The notes beneath the pieces were generated by a model. It did no database searches. It had not been told where the DNA came from and saw only the letters and a program-made list of their open reading frames with translations. The translations under genes were made by a program, and so were the position numbers. Positions 44,025 through 53,096 of a stretch of 64,000 bases of DNA are shown in pieces. The stretch is from Chitinophagaceae bacterium (lineage in GTDB: Bacteria > Bacteroidota > Bacteroidia > Chitinophagales > Chitinophagaceae), in the NCBI GenBank assembly GCA_020847395.1, contig JADLCD010000032.1:19628-83627 (forward strand), written 5' to 3'. Positions within the stretch are counted from its first letter, which is position 1, and every line of letters begins with the position of its first letter.

Positions 44025-46526
44025 ATGAAAGACAATTTTTTAGAAAATGAATCCGGCATACAGGGGCAATACAAAACATGGTTTTTGGATTATGCTTCTT
44101 ATGTAATCCTTGAGCGTGCTGTACCTGCGATTGAAGATGGGTTAAAACCCGTTCAGCGCCGTATTCTTCATGCCATGAAGGAAATGGATGACGGGCGTTT
44201 TAATAAGGTGGCGAATATCATTGGGCAATCCATGCAATATCATCCGCATGGCGATGCGTCTATTGGTGATGCCCTGGTAAACATGGGGCAAAAGGATTTG
44301 TTGATTGAAACGCAGGGAAACTGGGGTGATGTAAGAACTGGCGATGACGCTGCTGCCGCCCGTTATATAGAAGCAAGGCTTAGCAAATTTGCTTTAGAAG
44401 TTGCCTTCAATCCAAAAACTACGGAGTGGCAATTAAGTTATGATGGAAGAAAAAATGAACCGGTTACCCTGCCCATGAAATTTCCTTTGCTGCTGGCACA
44501 GGGAGCGGAAGGTATTGCCGTGGGCTTATCAACCAAAATATTGCCCCATAATTTTTGTGAGTTGATAGAAGCCTCTATAAAATATTTGCGCGGCAAAAAG
44601 TTTGAGTTATACCCCGATTTTCAAACTGCCGGTATGATTGACGTTACCAACTATAATGACGGTAAAAGAGGTGGTAAGGTAAGAGTGCGGGCGCATATTG
44701 AAGAGCTTGATAAAAAAACACTGATTATTAAAGACGTGCCTTACGGTGTAACTACCGCGCAATTGATGGATTCTATTGTGAAGGCAAACGACCAGGGCAA
44801 AATAAAAATAAAAAAGGTAACGGATAATACCGCTGCTGATGTTGAGGTACAGGTTGATCTTGCTCCCGGCATTTCCCCGGATATTACCATTGATGCATTA
44901 TACGCGTTTACGGATTGTGAAGTAAGTATTTCACCCAACGCCTGTGTTATTGTTGATCATAAGCCAAGGTTTGTTGGTGTGTATGAATTACTGCGCACTG
45001 CTACAGATAACACAAAGGAACTTTTACGCAGGGAGTTAGAAATAAAACTTGCAGAACTCCAGGAGAAATGGCATTATACGTCTCTTGAAAAAATATTTTT
45101 TGAAGAGAAAATTTATAAAGAGTTAGAAAAAAGACATGAAACCTGGGAAAAAGTATTGGAAGCAATAGACAAAGCCTTTACGCCTTTTAAAAAGCAATTA
45201 AGAAGAGATATTACGCGGGAAGATATTGTGAAACTAACGGAAAAGCCTGTACGAAGAATTTATAAACTGGATATAGATGAGCTGAATGACCAGATAAAAG
45301 GTATTAATGCGGATATTAAACAGGTTAAGTTTGATTTGGATAACCTGGTAGATTTTTCCGTAGCGTATTATGAAAATCTCCTGAAAAAATATGGCAAAGG
45401 CAGGGAGCGCAAAACGGAGATTAAATTATTTGAAGCAATACAGGCAAAACAGGTGGCTATTGCCAATGCGAAATTGTATGTAAACCGTGTGGAAGGTTTT
45501 ATCGGTACCGGGTTGAAAAAGGATGAATTTATAGCAGATTGTTCTAACCTGGATGATATTATTGCATTTACCAAAGGTGGTAAAATGAAAGTGGTAAAAG
45601 CGGCAGATAAAGTATTTATCGGGAAGGATATTCTGCACGTGGCTGTCTTTCAAAAAAATGATGAGCGTACTACATATAACATGATTTACCTGGATGGTAA
45701 ATCCGGCGTTAGTTATGCCAAACGGTTTAATGTTACGGGCATAACAAGAGATAAAGAATATGACCTTACCAAAGGCTCCGAGAAAAGCAAGGTGCATTAT
45801 TTTTCTGTAAATCCTAACGGGGAAGCAGAAACAGTAAAGATTATATTAAGCCCCAATGCTTCTGCCAGGAATAAAGAATTTGATTTTTATTTTGAAGAAA
45901 TGGAGATAAAAGGAAGAGGAAGCCTGGGCAACCAGGTTACCAAGTACCCGGTAAAAAATGTGAAGTTTAAAGAGGCAGGAAGAAGTACACTGAGTGGCAG
46001 AAAACTGTGGTTCGACAATACTTTCGGAAGGTTGAACACAGAGGAAAAAGGAAAATACATCGGCTCTTTTGAATCAGAAGATCGGTTGCTGGTAGTATAT
46101 AACACCGGTAATTACGAAATATCTGATACTGAACTTACGCAGCGTTTTGATGGTGATAAAGTGTTGCTGATTGAGAAATTTAATCCTGAAAAAATTGTAA
46201 CCGCTGTGTATCTTGACAAAGAAAAATTGCAGTACAACATTAAGCGCTTTAAAATTGAAACAACCACGCTGCGCAATAAATTTTTCTTTATAAAAGAAGG
46301 TGAGGGCAATGTGCTGGAAGCCGTAACTACCGATGAAGAACCGATACTCGTTATGCAGAGCGGGAGAGGAGCACAGGTTAGAAAGGCAAAAATTAAAGTA
46401 AACAAAGTGGTTGAAGTGATGGGCTGGAAAGCAGTTGGCGCAAAACTCGCCGACTATTCCAAAAGCACGGAAATGGAATGGGAGAAGAAAAAAACAGACG
46501 ATAATAATCAACCGGAATTATTTTAA
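44025..46526 (+). CDS. parC: DNA topoisomerase IV subunit A
   Basis: The 833-residue DNA-cutting subunit. The winged-helix/tower breakage domain has RAVPAIEDGLKPVQRRIL and the catalytic tyrosine Y114 (with R113) in AARYIEARLS; the coiled coil is about 330-470; the C-terminal half is a beta-pinwheel with degenerate blades (KGRGSLGNQVTKYPVKN) and no gyrase GyrA-box, consistent with topoisomerase IV. An in-frame GTG at 44013 overlaps the preceding stop; the ATG at 44025 is preferred. Confidence 0.93.
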   Translation: MKDNFLENESGIQGQYKTWFLDYASYVILERAVPAIEDGLKPVQRRILHAMKEMDDGRFNKVANIIGQSMQYHPHGDASIGDALVNMGQKDLLIETQGNWGDVRTGDDAAAARYIEARLSKFALEVAFNPKTTEWQLSYDGRKNEPVTLPMKFPLLLAQGAEGIAVGLSTKILPHNFCELIEASIKYLRGKKFELYPDFQTAGMIDVTNYNDGKRGGKVRVRAHIEELDKKTLIIKDVPYGVTTAQLMDSIVKANDQGKIKIKKVTDNTAADVEVQVDLAPGISPDITIDALYAFTDCEVSISPNACVIVDHKPRFVGVYELLRTATDNTKELLRRELEIKLAELQEKWHYTSLEKIFFEEKIYKELEKRHETWEKVLEAIDKAFTPFKKQLRRDITREDIVKLTEKPVRRIYKLDIDELNDQIKGINADIKQVKFDLDNLVDFSVAYYENLLKKYGKGRERKTEIKLFEAIQAKQVAIANAKLYVNRVEGFIGTGLKKDEFIADCSNLDDIIAFTKGGKMKVVKAADKVFIGKDILHVAVFQKNDERTTYNMIYLDGKSGVSYAKRFNVTGITRDKEYDLTKGSEKSKVHYFSVNPNGEAETVKIILSPNASARNKEFDFYFEEMEIKGRGSLGNQVTKYPVKNVKFKEAGRSTLSGRKLWFDNTFGRLNTEEKGKYIGSFESEDRLLVVYNTGNYEISDTELTQRFDGDKVLLIEKFNPEKIVTAVYLDKEKLQYNIKRFKIETTTLRNKFFFIKEGEGNVLEAVTTDEEPILVMQSGRGAQVRKAKIKVNKVVEVMGWKAVGAKLADYSKSTEMEWEKKKTDDNNQPELF

Positions 46527-46565
46527 GCATAAAAACCAGTATAAGGTATTCCCGGTCTTCTCTTT

Positions 46566-46652
46566 ATTTGAGATTTGAAATTTTGAGATTGTCCTGCAAC
46601 GAACAGCTTCGAATTTCAAATCAGAAATCTTAAATCAGAAATCTCAAATTTC
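46566..46652. repeat. AAATCAGAAATCT word repeat with inverted ends
   Basis: Tandem AATCAGAAATCTTA words and an inverted GAGATTTGAAATTT / AAATTTCAAAT pair fill the gap up to the murQ ATG (46655). Any ribosome binding site must lie within the repeat. Confidence 0.6.
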
Positions 46653-46654
46653 AA

Positions 46655-47461
46655 ATGACACGTATAACCGAACAACCCTCATTATACAGGCACCTTGAAA
46701 AGATGTCTGTCGAAGAGCTGACTGCCAGTATTAATAAGGAAGATAAAAAGGTAGCCATTGCCATAGAGAAAGCTTTGCCGCAATTGAACAGGCTTATTAC
46801 CGCGATAGTGGAGAAGCTGCGGGATGGCGGCAGAATGTTTTACCTCGGCGCAGGCAGCGGTGGCAGGCTTTCTGTGTTAGATGCCATTGAGTTGCCAACC
46901 ACTTATGGTATTGAAAAAGGAATAGTGAACGTAATATTGGCAGGCGGGCTTGAGCATTTGATAGAAGCGCCAGAAGAAAAAGAAGACGATACAGAAGCCG
47001 GCTGGAACGAACTGCTCAAACATCATATTTCTGCCAAAGATATTGTGGTAGGTATTTCAGCGAGCGGTACAACGCCTTTTGTGTTATCTGCATTGCAGCA
47101 ATGCAAAGCCAATAATATTGTAGCAGGTTGTATTGTCAGCAATCCCGGTTCTCCTATTGCCACCGCGGCTGCCATACCTGTTGAAGTAATTACAGGCCCC
47201 GAATTTGTTACCGGTAGCACACGAATGAAATGCGGAACGGCGCAGAAAATGATTTTTGATATGATTAGTACCACTACCATGATACAATTAGGCAGGGTAG
47301 AAGATAACAGTATGGTGAACGTATTACTCATCAACGATAAAATAACTGACAGAGCTGTTAAGATATTGATGGAAAAAGCTGCTATTAAAAATTATGATGA
47401 AGCAAAAGAAATATTACTGAAATATGGAAGTGTTAAGAAGGCGATGGATGCGATGGGATGA
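46655..47461 (+). CDS. murQ: N-acetylmuramic acid 6-phosphate etherase
   Basis: MurQ removes the lactyl ether from MurNAc-6-phosphate, giving GlcNAc-6-phosphate, in cell-wall recycling. The SIS fold is evident: MFYLGAGSGGRLSVLDAIELP with the catalytic acid E79, EEKEDDTEAGW with E114, the phosphate loop GISASGTTPF, and the family tail TGSTRMKCGTAQKM and NDKITDRAVKILM. At 268 residues it is slightly shorter than E. coli MurQ (298). No other recycling gene is adjacent, but the nagB-like enzyme at 39.4 kb could act two steps later. Confidence 0.95.
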   Translation: MTRITEQPSLYRHLEKMSVEELTASINKEDKKVAIAIEKALPQLNRLITAIVEKLRDGGRMFYLGAGSGGRLSVLDAIELPTTYGIEKGIVNVILAGGLEHLIEAPEEKEDDTEAGWNELLKHHISAKDIVVGISASGTTPFVLSALQQCKANNIVAGCIVSNPGSPIATAAAIPVEVITGPEFVTGSTRMKCGTAQKMIFDMISTTTMIQLGRVEDNSMVNVLLINDKITDRAVKILMEKAAIKNYDEAKEILLKYGSVKKAMDAMG

Positions 47462-47508
47462 TTAATCATAGTACCAACATAATAGTAATCTTCATTAACT
47501 AATACATC

Positions 47509-48360
47509 TCATAAAAGGATGTCGCCCGAAGGATCCTGGTTAAGTATATTTACCATAACATAGTATAGTTCTCCATAAGTATTTTTGAACGAAAGAGGCT
47601 TTTCAAAAAACAGTTCCACGCTTTCAGCCCAAAATTCCTGGAAATTTGTTAACCCATAAGATGAATAAAAAGGAGTAGTATTATTTTTTTCCTTTTCAAA
47701 TATCGTATTGCCGATATCATTAAATATATGAAGTTGATCTGCGAAATTATTATCAACATCTTCCCGGGTTATAAAATTCTGGTAGTAATAAGCATGCGCC
47801 ATCTCGTGCAATCCTACATTTTGCCCGTCTTCGGGAAATTGATAACCTTCTAAAAAATGTTTCCACGAAATATGGATTTTATTACCGGAAACATTGCCGG
47901 TTAGTACACGAAGGTTTGGATGTAAACCCAAAAACTCCACCGGAAAAATATGTATGTGCGTATAGTGTGGCAACATGAAACGTTCCAGTCCCATACTTAG
48001 TTTAATGGCCGTAGCGCTTATGAGAATAGGCATTTCCCTGAACCCGCTGTTGTTGTGAATAACAAATGTTTTTGACGAAATGAATTTTTTAATCCTCATC
48101 AGGAAAATTTTCTTTTTTTCGCCTGGTAAAACCCTGAAATAAGGAAAATATTTTTCAAGAACTGTAATAATTATTTCATCAGGAAAGTTTAACTCATCAC
48201 CAGCATACACCAGTGTTACTTCCTGTGAAAGATCATCAGGTAAAAAATGATTATTTGCAGTTGAGGCTATAGTGTTTTTATACCTGTTATTTCGCCAGGC
48301 AATTAATATTATAGTGGCAATGATACCGCCTGCAAAAATAATATCGTTGATATCTGCCAT
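47509..48360 (-). CDS. MtfA-family zinc peptidase
   Basis: A 283-residue protein with one N-terminal membrane helix (about 5-22) and a cytoplasmic zinc-peptidase domain. The zinc motif H185-E186-M187-A188-H189 in GLHEMAHAYYYQNF and the later EFWAESVELFFEKP (third ligand Glu) match MtfA, which in E. coli binds the regulator Mlc and affects glucose uptake. The membrane anchor is common in Bacteroidota forms. No Mlc homologue is nearby, so the target is unknown. Confidence 0.85.
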   Translation of the reverse strand: MADINDIIFAGGIIATIILIAWRNNRYKNTIASTANNHFLPDDLSQEVTLVYAGDELNFPDEIIITVLEKYFPYFRVLPGEKKKIFLMRIKKFISSKTFVIHNNSGFREMPILISATAIKLSMGLERFMLPHYTHIHIFPVEFLGLHPNLRVLTGNVSGNKIHISWKHFLEGYQFPEDGQNVGLHEMAHAYYYQNFITREDVDNNFADQLHIFNDIGNTIFEKEKNNTTPFYSSYGLTNFQEFWAESVELFFEKPLSFKNTYGELYYVMVNILNQDPSGDILL

Positions 48361-48378
48361 AATGATTTACCCGGATAG

Positions 48379-48765
48379 CTATACATACGCTTCTTCTTTC
48401 TTTCCTATCACATTCATTATCCGTTTGCGGTGCTGTGTACCCCATTTAGCCATTTCGTTAATAATAGACTGCAGGGTTTTGCCATAATCTGTTAACTCGT
48501 ATTCAACCGTTACAGGTTTGGTATCGTACACTGTTCTTTTAACCAGCTCATTCATTTCAAGATCACGAAGTTCTTTGCTCAGCATTTTTGAACCAATGCC
48601 CCTTACCTCACGTTGCAGTTCCATAAATCTTTTTTTTCCAAAACTTAAAGCGCCGATAATCGTGATCTTCCATTTACCGTTAAGCATATCTAAAGTATCG
48701 TGAATAGCCCTTAAATGGCTTGTGCATTTGTCCGGCATTTTTGCGGGAGTTATTTTCTTATTCAT
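48379..48765 (-). CDS. HxlR-family transcriptional regulator
   Basis: A 128-residue winged-helix DNA-binding protein with the family core LNGKWKITIIGALSFGKKRFMEL and IGSKMLSKELRDLEMNELV, and YELTDYGKTL in the wing. A cysteine early in the chain (C14, just before the first helix) is where HxlR members such as YodB sense electrophiles or disulfide stress. It is divergent from a DoxX/DsbA-like pair, a typical thiol-stress arrangement, and probably represses them from sites in the 110-bp gap. Confidence 0.9.
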   Translation of the reverse strand: MNKKITPAKMPDKCTSHLRAIHDTLDMLNGKWKITIIGALSFGKKRFMELQREVRGIGSKMLSKELRDLEMNELVKRTVYDTKPVTVEYELTDYGKTLQSIINEMAKWGTQHRKRIMNVIGKKEEAYV

Positions 48766-48799
48766 ATAACTGGCTTAAAACATGTAGTTTCCTGCGGGA

Positions 48800-48873
48800 A
48801 AGTACTATCCAGATGGGAACCACTTTCAAAAATAAAGTATATTCCGGAATTTTGTGCTATAAAAAATTATAGC
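48800..48873. promoter_or_regulatory. divergent control region with inverted repeats
   Basis: Between the HxlR and DoxX starts are an imperfect repeat GAAAGTACTA / CCACTTTC (48800-48829), similar in style to HxlR operators, and a perfect GCTATAA / TTATAGC pair (48856-48873) that ends 2 bp before the DoxX ATG at 48876. A near-consensus -7 box GAATTTTG is at 48847-48854. Confidence 0.4.
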
Positions 48874-48875
48874 AT

Positions 48876-49241
48876 ATGTCGAACAAAACAACAAAAATAC
48901 TATCCACCATTTTACTGGCTATTCCGTCCCTGATGGTAGTATTCAGCGGAATAATGAAACTGTCAGGCAGTGAAGAAGTGGTTACCGGGTTATCCAAAAT
49001 TGGTTATGGGTCACTGATAGGCGTACTCGGTGCTGCTGAACTGATTTTTGTAGCCTTATTGTGGATACCCCAAACCTGGAAAATCGGGTTCTTTTTCCTG
49101 CTTTCCTACCTTGGAGGAGCCGCAGCTATAGAAGTAAGTGGCGGAAAAGGGGCACCTGCACTTGTATTCATCGCCTTGTTATGGGCCGGTGCTTATTTAA
49201 AAGATAACTTTATGTTTGTGAAGGGAACTGTAAAACAATAA
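48876..49241 (+). CDS. DoxX-like membrane protein
   Basis: A 121-residue, four-helix inner-membrane protein of the DoxX/DoxX-like type: STILLAIPSLMVVFSGIMKL, GSLIGVLGAAELIFVALLW, KIGFFFLLSYLGGAAAIEV and ALVFIALLWAGAYL. DoxX proteins take part in thiol or quinol redox stress in several bacteria, but the reaction is not settled. It is followed after 4 bp by a DsbA-like gene and controlled by the divergent HxlR regulator, which supports a redox role. Confidence 0.85.
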   Translation: MSNKTTKILSTILLAIPSLMVVFSGIMKLSGSEEVVTGLSKIGYGSLIGVLGAAELIFVALLWIPQTWKIGFFFLLSYLGGAAAIEVSGGKGAPALVFIALLWAGAYLKDNFMFVKGTVKQ

Positions 49242-49245
49242 GATC

Positions 49246-49977
49246 ATGAGCAATACTTCTGCAAAAATGAAAGTGGAAATATGGAGCGATATTATGTGCC
49301 CATTCTGCTATATCGGTAAAAGAAAGTTTGAATCTGCAATGAAAACTTTTAACGCTGCCGATAATATTGAATTAGAATGGCACAGTTTTCAACTTGACCC
49401 GAATATAAAATCTGGCGATGGTAAAAACCTGTACCAGTATCTGAGCGAAAGTAAAGGCATTTCATATCAGCAATCTGTTGACATGCATAAGCAGGTTACA
49501 GATATGGCAAAAGATGCAGGGTTGGAATATAATTTTGACCAGGCAGTGGTTGCCAATTCTTTTAACGCACACAGGTTAATACAACTGGCTAAAACAAAAG
49601 GCCTGGGAGATGCGGCGGAAGAACGTTTGTTTCGTGCCTATTTTACCGAAGGAAAAGATGTAAGTAATAGCGCCGTATTACAGGAGCTTGGAAAAGATAT
49701 TGGATTGAGCGAAATGAAAGTGGAGGAAATGCTGAACAGCAATGCATATAACGAAAGTGTACAACACGATATAAATGAGGCGGCGCAGATTGGAGTAAGA
49801 GGTGTTCCTTTTTTTGTATTCAACAGGAAGTTTGCTGTATCCGGAGCGCAGCCGCCGGAAGTTTTTTCACAGGCTTTACAACAATCTTATGAAGACTGGC
49901 ACAAAGATCAACCTGTAGCATTAACCGAAATTGGAACAGGTGCTACATGTACGCCTGGCGGTAACTGCAGTAACTAA
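49246..49977 (+). CDS. DsbA-family oxidoreductase, FrnE type
   Basis: A 243-residue thioredoxin-fold protein without a signal peptide, so cytoplasmic. The active site is CPFC (C18-C21) in WSDIMCPFCYIGKRKFE, the helical insert contains ANSFNAHRLIQLAK, and the cis-Pro loop is GVRGVPFFVFN; this is the FrnE/2-hydroxychromene isomerase-like branch. It likely reduces or isomerises thiols under oxidative stress. It is co-transcribed with DoxX. The C-terminal TCTPGGNC adds two more cysteines. An ATG at 49267 (M8) is an alternative start. Confidence 0.92.
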   Translation: MSNTSAKMKVEIWSDIMCPFCYIGKRKFESAMKTFNAADNIELEWHSFQLDPNIKSGDGKNLYQYLSESKGISYQQSVDMHKQVTDMAKDAGLEYNFDQAVVANSFNAHRLIQLAKTKGLGDAAEERLFRAYFTEGKDVSNSAVLQELGKDIGLSEMKVEEMLNSNAYNESVQHDINEAAQIGVRGVPFFVFNRKFAVSGAQPPEVFSQALQQSYEDWHKDQPVALTEIGTGATCTPGGNCSN

Positions 49978-50055
49978 GAAGTAAGTGGTAAGAAGTAAGT
50001 AGTAAGGAGAGCGTGTTAAGTAGTGAGTGGTAAGTAGTAGGTAGTAAGTGGTAAG
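49976..50055. repeat. second array of the 14-bp GTAAGTRGTARGAA unit
   Basis: It starts at the stop codon of the DsbA-like gene: two clean units, then degenerate GTAAGTAGTAGGTA words. Same unit as 42857-43042. Confidence 0.75.
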
Positions 50056-50157
50056 CATCTGCAATTAAATAAACACACCATTGGCTTAATGTATTTTCTT
50101 TGGGCAAGGGTTCCGAATCTTTCAAGATTTAGAATCTAACTCACTAATTTAGCGGGG

Positions 50158-50190
50158 AGGGTTCCGAACCTTTTAAAGGTTCGGAACCCT
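50158..50190. repeat. perfect GGTTCCGAA palindrome, family B
   Basis: A 33-bp palindrome with one central base (arm AGGGTTCCGAACCTTT) ends 24 bp before the aldo/keto reductase ATG. A degenerate copy is at 50107-50133. Confidence 0.7.
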
Positions 50191-50214
50191 ATATACAATA
50201 AAAAATAAAATGGT

Positions 50215-51237
50215 ATGAAGTATAAAATTTTAGGAAATACAGGATTAAAGGTTTCTGAATTATGTCTTGGCACAATGACTTTTGGCGGCAAAGGAATGTG
50301 GACAGCCATAGGTACACTGGAACAGAAACCGGTTGATGATCTTGTGAAAAGATCGGTTGATGCCGGCATTAATTTTATTGATACTGCTAATGTATATTCA
50401 GAAGGATTGTCGGAAGAAATGACGGGAAAGGCTATACGAAATTTGGGGCTTAACCGCGATAACCTTGTAATTGCAACAAAAGTAAGAGGCAAAATGGGAC
50501 CAGGGCCTAACGAAATTGGTCTTACCCGTAAACACATTTATACAGAAATAGAAGCAAGCCTTCGCAGGTTAAATACCGATTATATAGATCTATACCAGAT
50601 ACACGGCTATGATGCGCAAACCCCGCTGGAAGATACTATTGACACTTTAGACAGGTTGGTGCAGAGTGGCAAAGTGCGTTATGTGGGTTGCAGCAATTTA
50701 GCCGCATGGCAGTTAATGAAATCATTAGGCTATGCGCAGTATAATCATAAATCGGCTTTTGTATCGCTGCAGGCATATTATACTATTGCCGGAAGAGATT
50801 TGGAAAGAGAGCTTGTTCCTCTGCTTACGGATCAGAAAGTAGGGTTGATGGTTTGGAGCCCGCTTGCCGGCGGATTTTTAAGTGGTAAGTACACACGAAG
50901 CGGTGAAACAGAGCAGGGCTCAAGAAGAACTGCTTTTGATTTTCCACCGGTGAATAAAGAAAGAGCCTTTGATATAATTGATGTGCTGGAAGTTATTGCA
51001 AAAGAAAAAAATGTTTCTGTTGCGCAGCTTGCTATTGCATGGTTGCTGCATCAGCCTGTGGTTACTACTGTAATCATTGGCGCTAAAAAAACAGGTCAGT
51101 TAGAGGATAACCTGAAAGCGGTTGATATAACCTTTACAAAAGATGAACTGCAAAAATTAGATGAAGTAAGCAAAATCCCTTCCGAATATCCGGGCTGGAT
51201 GTTGCAAAGACAGGGTGTTGACAGAAATGCACATTGA
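50215..51237 (+). CDS. aldo/keto reductase
   Basis: A 340-residue NADPH-dependent reductase with a TIM barrel. The catalytic tetrad is D56 and Y61 (INFIDTANVYSEG), K89 (IATKV) and H130 (DLYQIHG). The phosphate-binding loop IIGAKKTGQLEDNL near the C terminus resembles the AKR11/YajO-like group. The natural substrate is not evident; a sugar or small aldehyde is likely. It stands alone. Confidence 0.92.
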   Translation: MKYKILGNTGLKVSELCLGTMTFGGKGMWTAIGTLEQKPVDDLVKRSVDAGINFIDTANVYSEGLSEEMTGKAIRNLGLNRDNLVIATKVRGKMGPGPNEIGLTRKHIYTEIEASLRRLNTDYIDLYQIHGYDAQTPLEDTIDTLDRLVQSGKVRYVGCSNLAAWQLMKSLGYAQYNHKSAFVSLQAYYTIAGRDLERELVPLLTDQKVGLMVWSPLAGGFLSGKYTRSGETEQGSRRTAFDFPPVNKERAFDIIDVLEVIAKEKNVSVAQLAIAWLLHQPVVTTVIIGAKKTGQLEDNLKAVDITFTKDELQKLDEVSKIPSEYPGWMLQRQGVDRNAH

Positions 51238-51341
51238 TTGCTGTTCTGATAAATTGAGTAGAACCGCTGTGGAAATAGAAAACGTTTGAGAATAAAGGTG
51301 TCAAAATTTGAAATACAACCGCTGTTTAGTAATTTTCTGCA

Positions 51342-53072
51342 ATGAAACAGCCTGGAAAAGCTTTTAATGAGTTTTATGACGTTATTATAATTGGCGCCGG
51401 AATAGGCGGGCTTACAGCCGGTGCATTACTAAGCAAATGTGGCTTCTCGGTTTGCATTCTCGAAAAAGAGCCGCATGTAGGCGGCTATCTTGCCGGTTTC
51501 AGGCGTAAAGATTTTATATTCGATACAGCTATACACTGGTTAAACCAATACAATGAACAGGGCGCGGTAACAAAAATATTCAAAGTGCTGGGCAACGATT
51601 TTCCCCGGGCTATAACGCTGGAGCGTACACGCAGATATAAAGGCAATAACTTTGATTATCTTTTAACCAACAATCCCGACGAACTACGCGACCGGCTAAT
51701 CAAAGATTTTCCGCATGAAAAAGAAGGGCTGATGCGATTTTTTCGCAGCGCAAAAAAAATTGGTACCTCTCTTACCATGTTAGGCAGCATATTCCGATCT
51801 GAAGAAACGATGAGTTTTCCGGCTAAAATGCTGAGTAAAATAAACCTGCTTAAAGTAGTAATGCCGTTTATACCCTTTGTATCTTATAGCGGAGAACAAG
51901 GATTGAAAAAAGGGTTGAATAAATTTTTTAAAGATGAAAAACTGCACAAAATATTTGCGTCAGAAACAGAACTGATTGGTTGTATGGTGCCGATAGGTTG
52001 GTCTTATGCAAACGATTTTCAATGTCCGCCTAAAGGTGGTGGGCAGGTAATTCCTATGTGGCTGCAACATATAGTTGAGTATTATGGAAATCATGTTATG
52101 ACTCAATACTGTGTTGAAGAAATATTGGTGAATGATAATGTTTGCGCCGGTGTAAAAATAAACCGCAGGGGAGAGGTTAAGCAAATCAACAGTAAGTATG
52201 TTATAGCGGCATGCGATATAGAAACTTTATATGAGAAAATGTTGCCTGCTCATGCTGTTCCCGAAAAGCTGAAAAATAAACTCAGGCGGGCTGAACTATA
52301 TAGTTCATCGTTAACCATTTCAATAGCGCTGGATTGTACTGTAGAATCTTTGGGCTTTGGAGAGGAATTGGTTCACCTGGTTGATGAAACAAGTCCGTTT
52401 GATGCGCACAATAACGGCGACCCGCATACTGCGGAAATAACTATTCTTTCACCATCCTGCCGCGATAAATCCTTAGCACCCGAAGGATGTGGTACACTGA
52501 CTTTATTTATGCCGGCTATAATGGATTATAAAAACAACTGGCTTACAACACGCAATGATAAAGGAGAATATATACGCAACGAAGCCTATCGTGAACTAAA
52601 AAAAGAAATGGCTGAAATAATTATCGCCAGGGTGGAGAAATTGTTGGTGCCAACTTTACGTTCTCACATTCTTTTTTATGATGTGGCAACACCGGTTACG
52701 CATTACCGTTATACCGGCAATAAAAATGGTACGATGATGGGAGCAAAGCCCGGCAAGAAAAATATGCAGGACAAAATAGCCCATTATCAAACGCCGGTAA
52801 AAAACCTTTTGCTTGGCGGCCATTGGGCTGAATTAGGTGGCGGGGTACCAATTGCTACCAAAGCCGGAACCAATGCCTGCCTGTTGATTTTGAAAAAAGA
52901 AAATAAAAAGGCATTTAAAGCATTGGCTGATTATATAGATGAAAAAATTTCGCTGCATCAATTGTTGGATAGTGCTTCTTTTAAAGTGTACAATAATTCC
53001 TGGGAATATGAACTTACGCCGGCCGAGCGCCGGGCAGCTGGAAGAAGGACAGAAGAGATAAAGAAAGAATAG
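51342..53072 (+). CDS. FAD-dependent oxidoreductase of the phytoene desaturase / retinol saturase superfamily
   Basis: A 576-residue flavoprotein. It opens with the dinucleotide-binding motif DVIIIGAGIGGLTAGALLSKCG (GAGIGG at 18-23) and the second FAD contact EKEPHVGGYLAGF, and ends with the FAD-closing block LLLGGHWAELGGGVPIATKAGTNA. The middle is the substrate domain. CrtI, carotenoid isomerase and retinol saturase share this plan; no crtB, crtE or other carotenoid gene is adjacent, so the substrate is open. The cysteine-free active site gives no further hint. Confidence 0.85.
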   Translation: MKQPGKAFNEFYDVIIIGAGIGGLTAGALLSKCGFSVCILEKEPHVGGYLAGFRRKDFIFDTAIHWLNQYNEQGAVTKIFKVLGNDFPRAITLERTRRYKGNNFDYLLTNNPDELRDRLIKDFPHEKEGLMRFFRSAKKIGTSLTMLGSIFRSEETMSFPAKMLSKINLLKVVMPFIPFVSYSGEQGLKKGLNKFFKDEKLHKIFASETELIGCMVPIGWSYANDFQCPPKGGGQVIPMWLQHIVEYYGNHVMTQYCVEEILVNDNVCAGVKINRRGEVKQINSKYVIAACDIETLYEKMLPAHAVPEKLKNKLRRAELYSSSLTISIALDCTVESLGFGEELVHLVDETSPFDAHNNGDPHTAEITILSPSCRDKSLAPEGCGTLTLFMPAIMDYKNNWLTTRNDKGEYIRNEAYRELKKEMAEIIIARVEKLLVPTLRSHILFYDVATPVTHYRYTGNKNGTMMGAKPGKKNMQDKIAHYQTPVKNLLLGGHWAELGGGVPIATKAGTNACLLILKKENKKAFKALADYIDEKISLHQLLDSASFKVYNNSWEYELTPAERRAAGRRTEEIKKE

Positions 53073-53096
53073 CAGCTTTACCTCAACAACATTATA

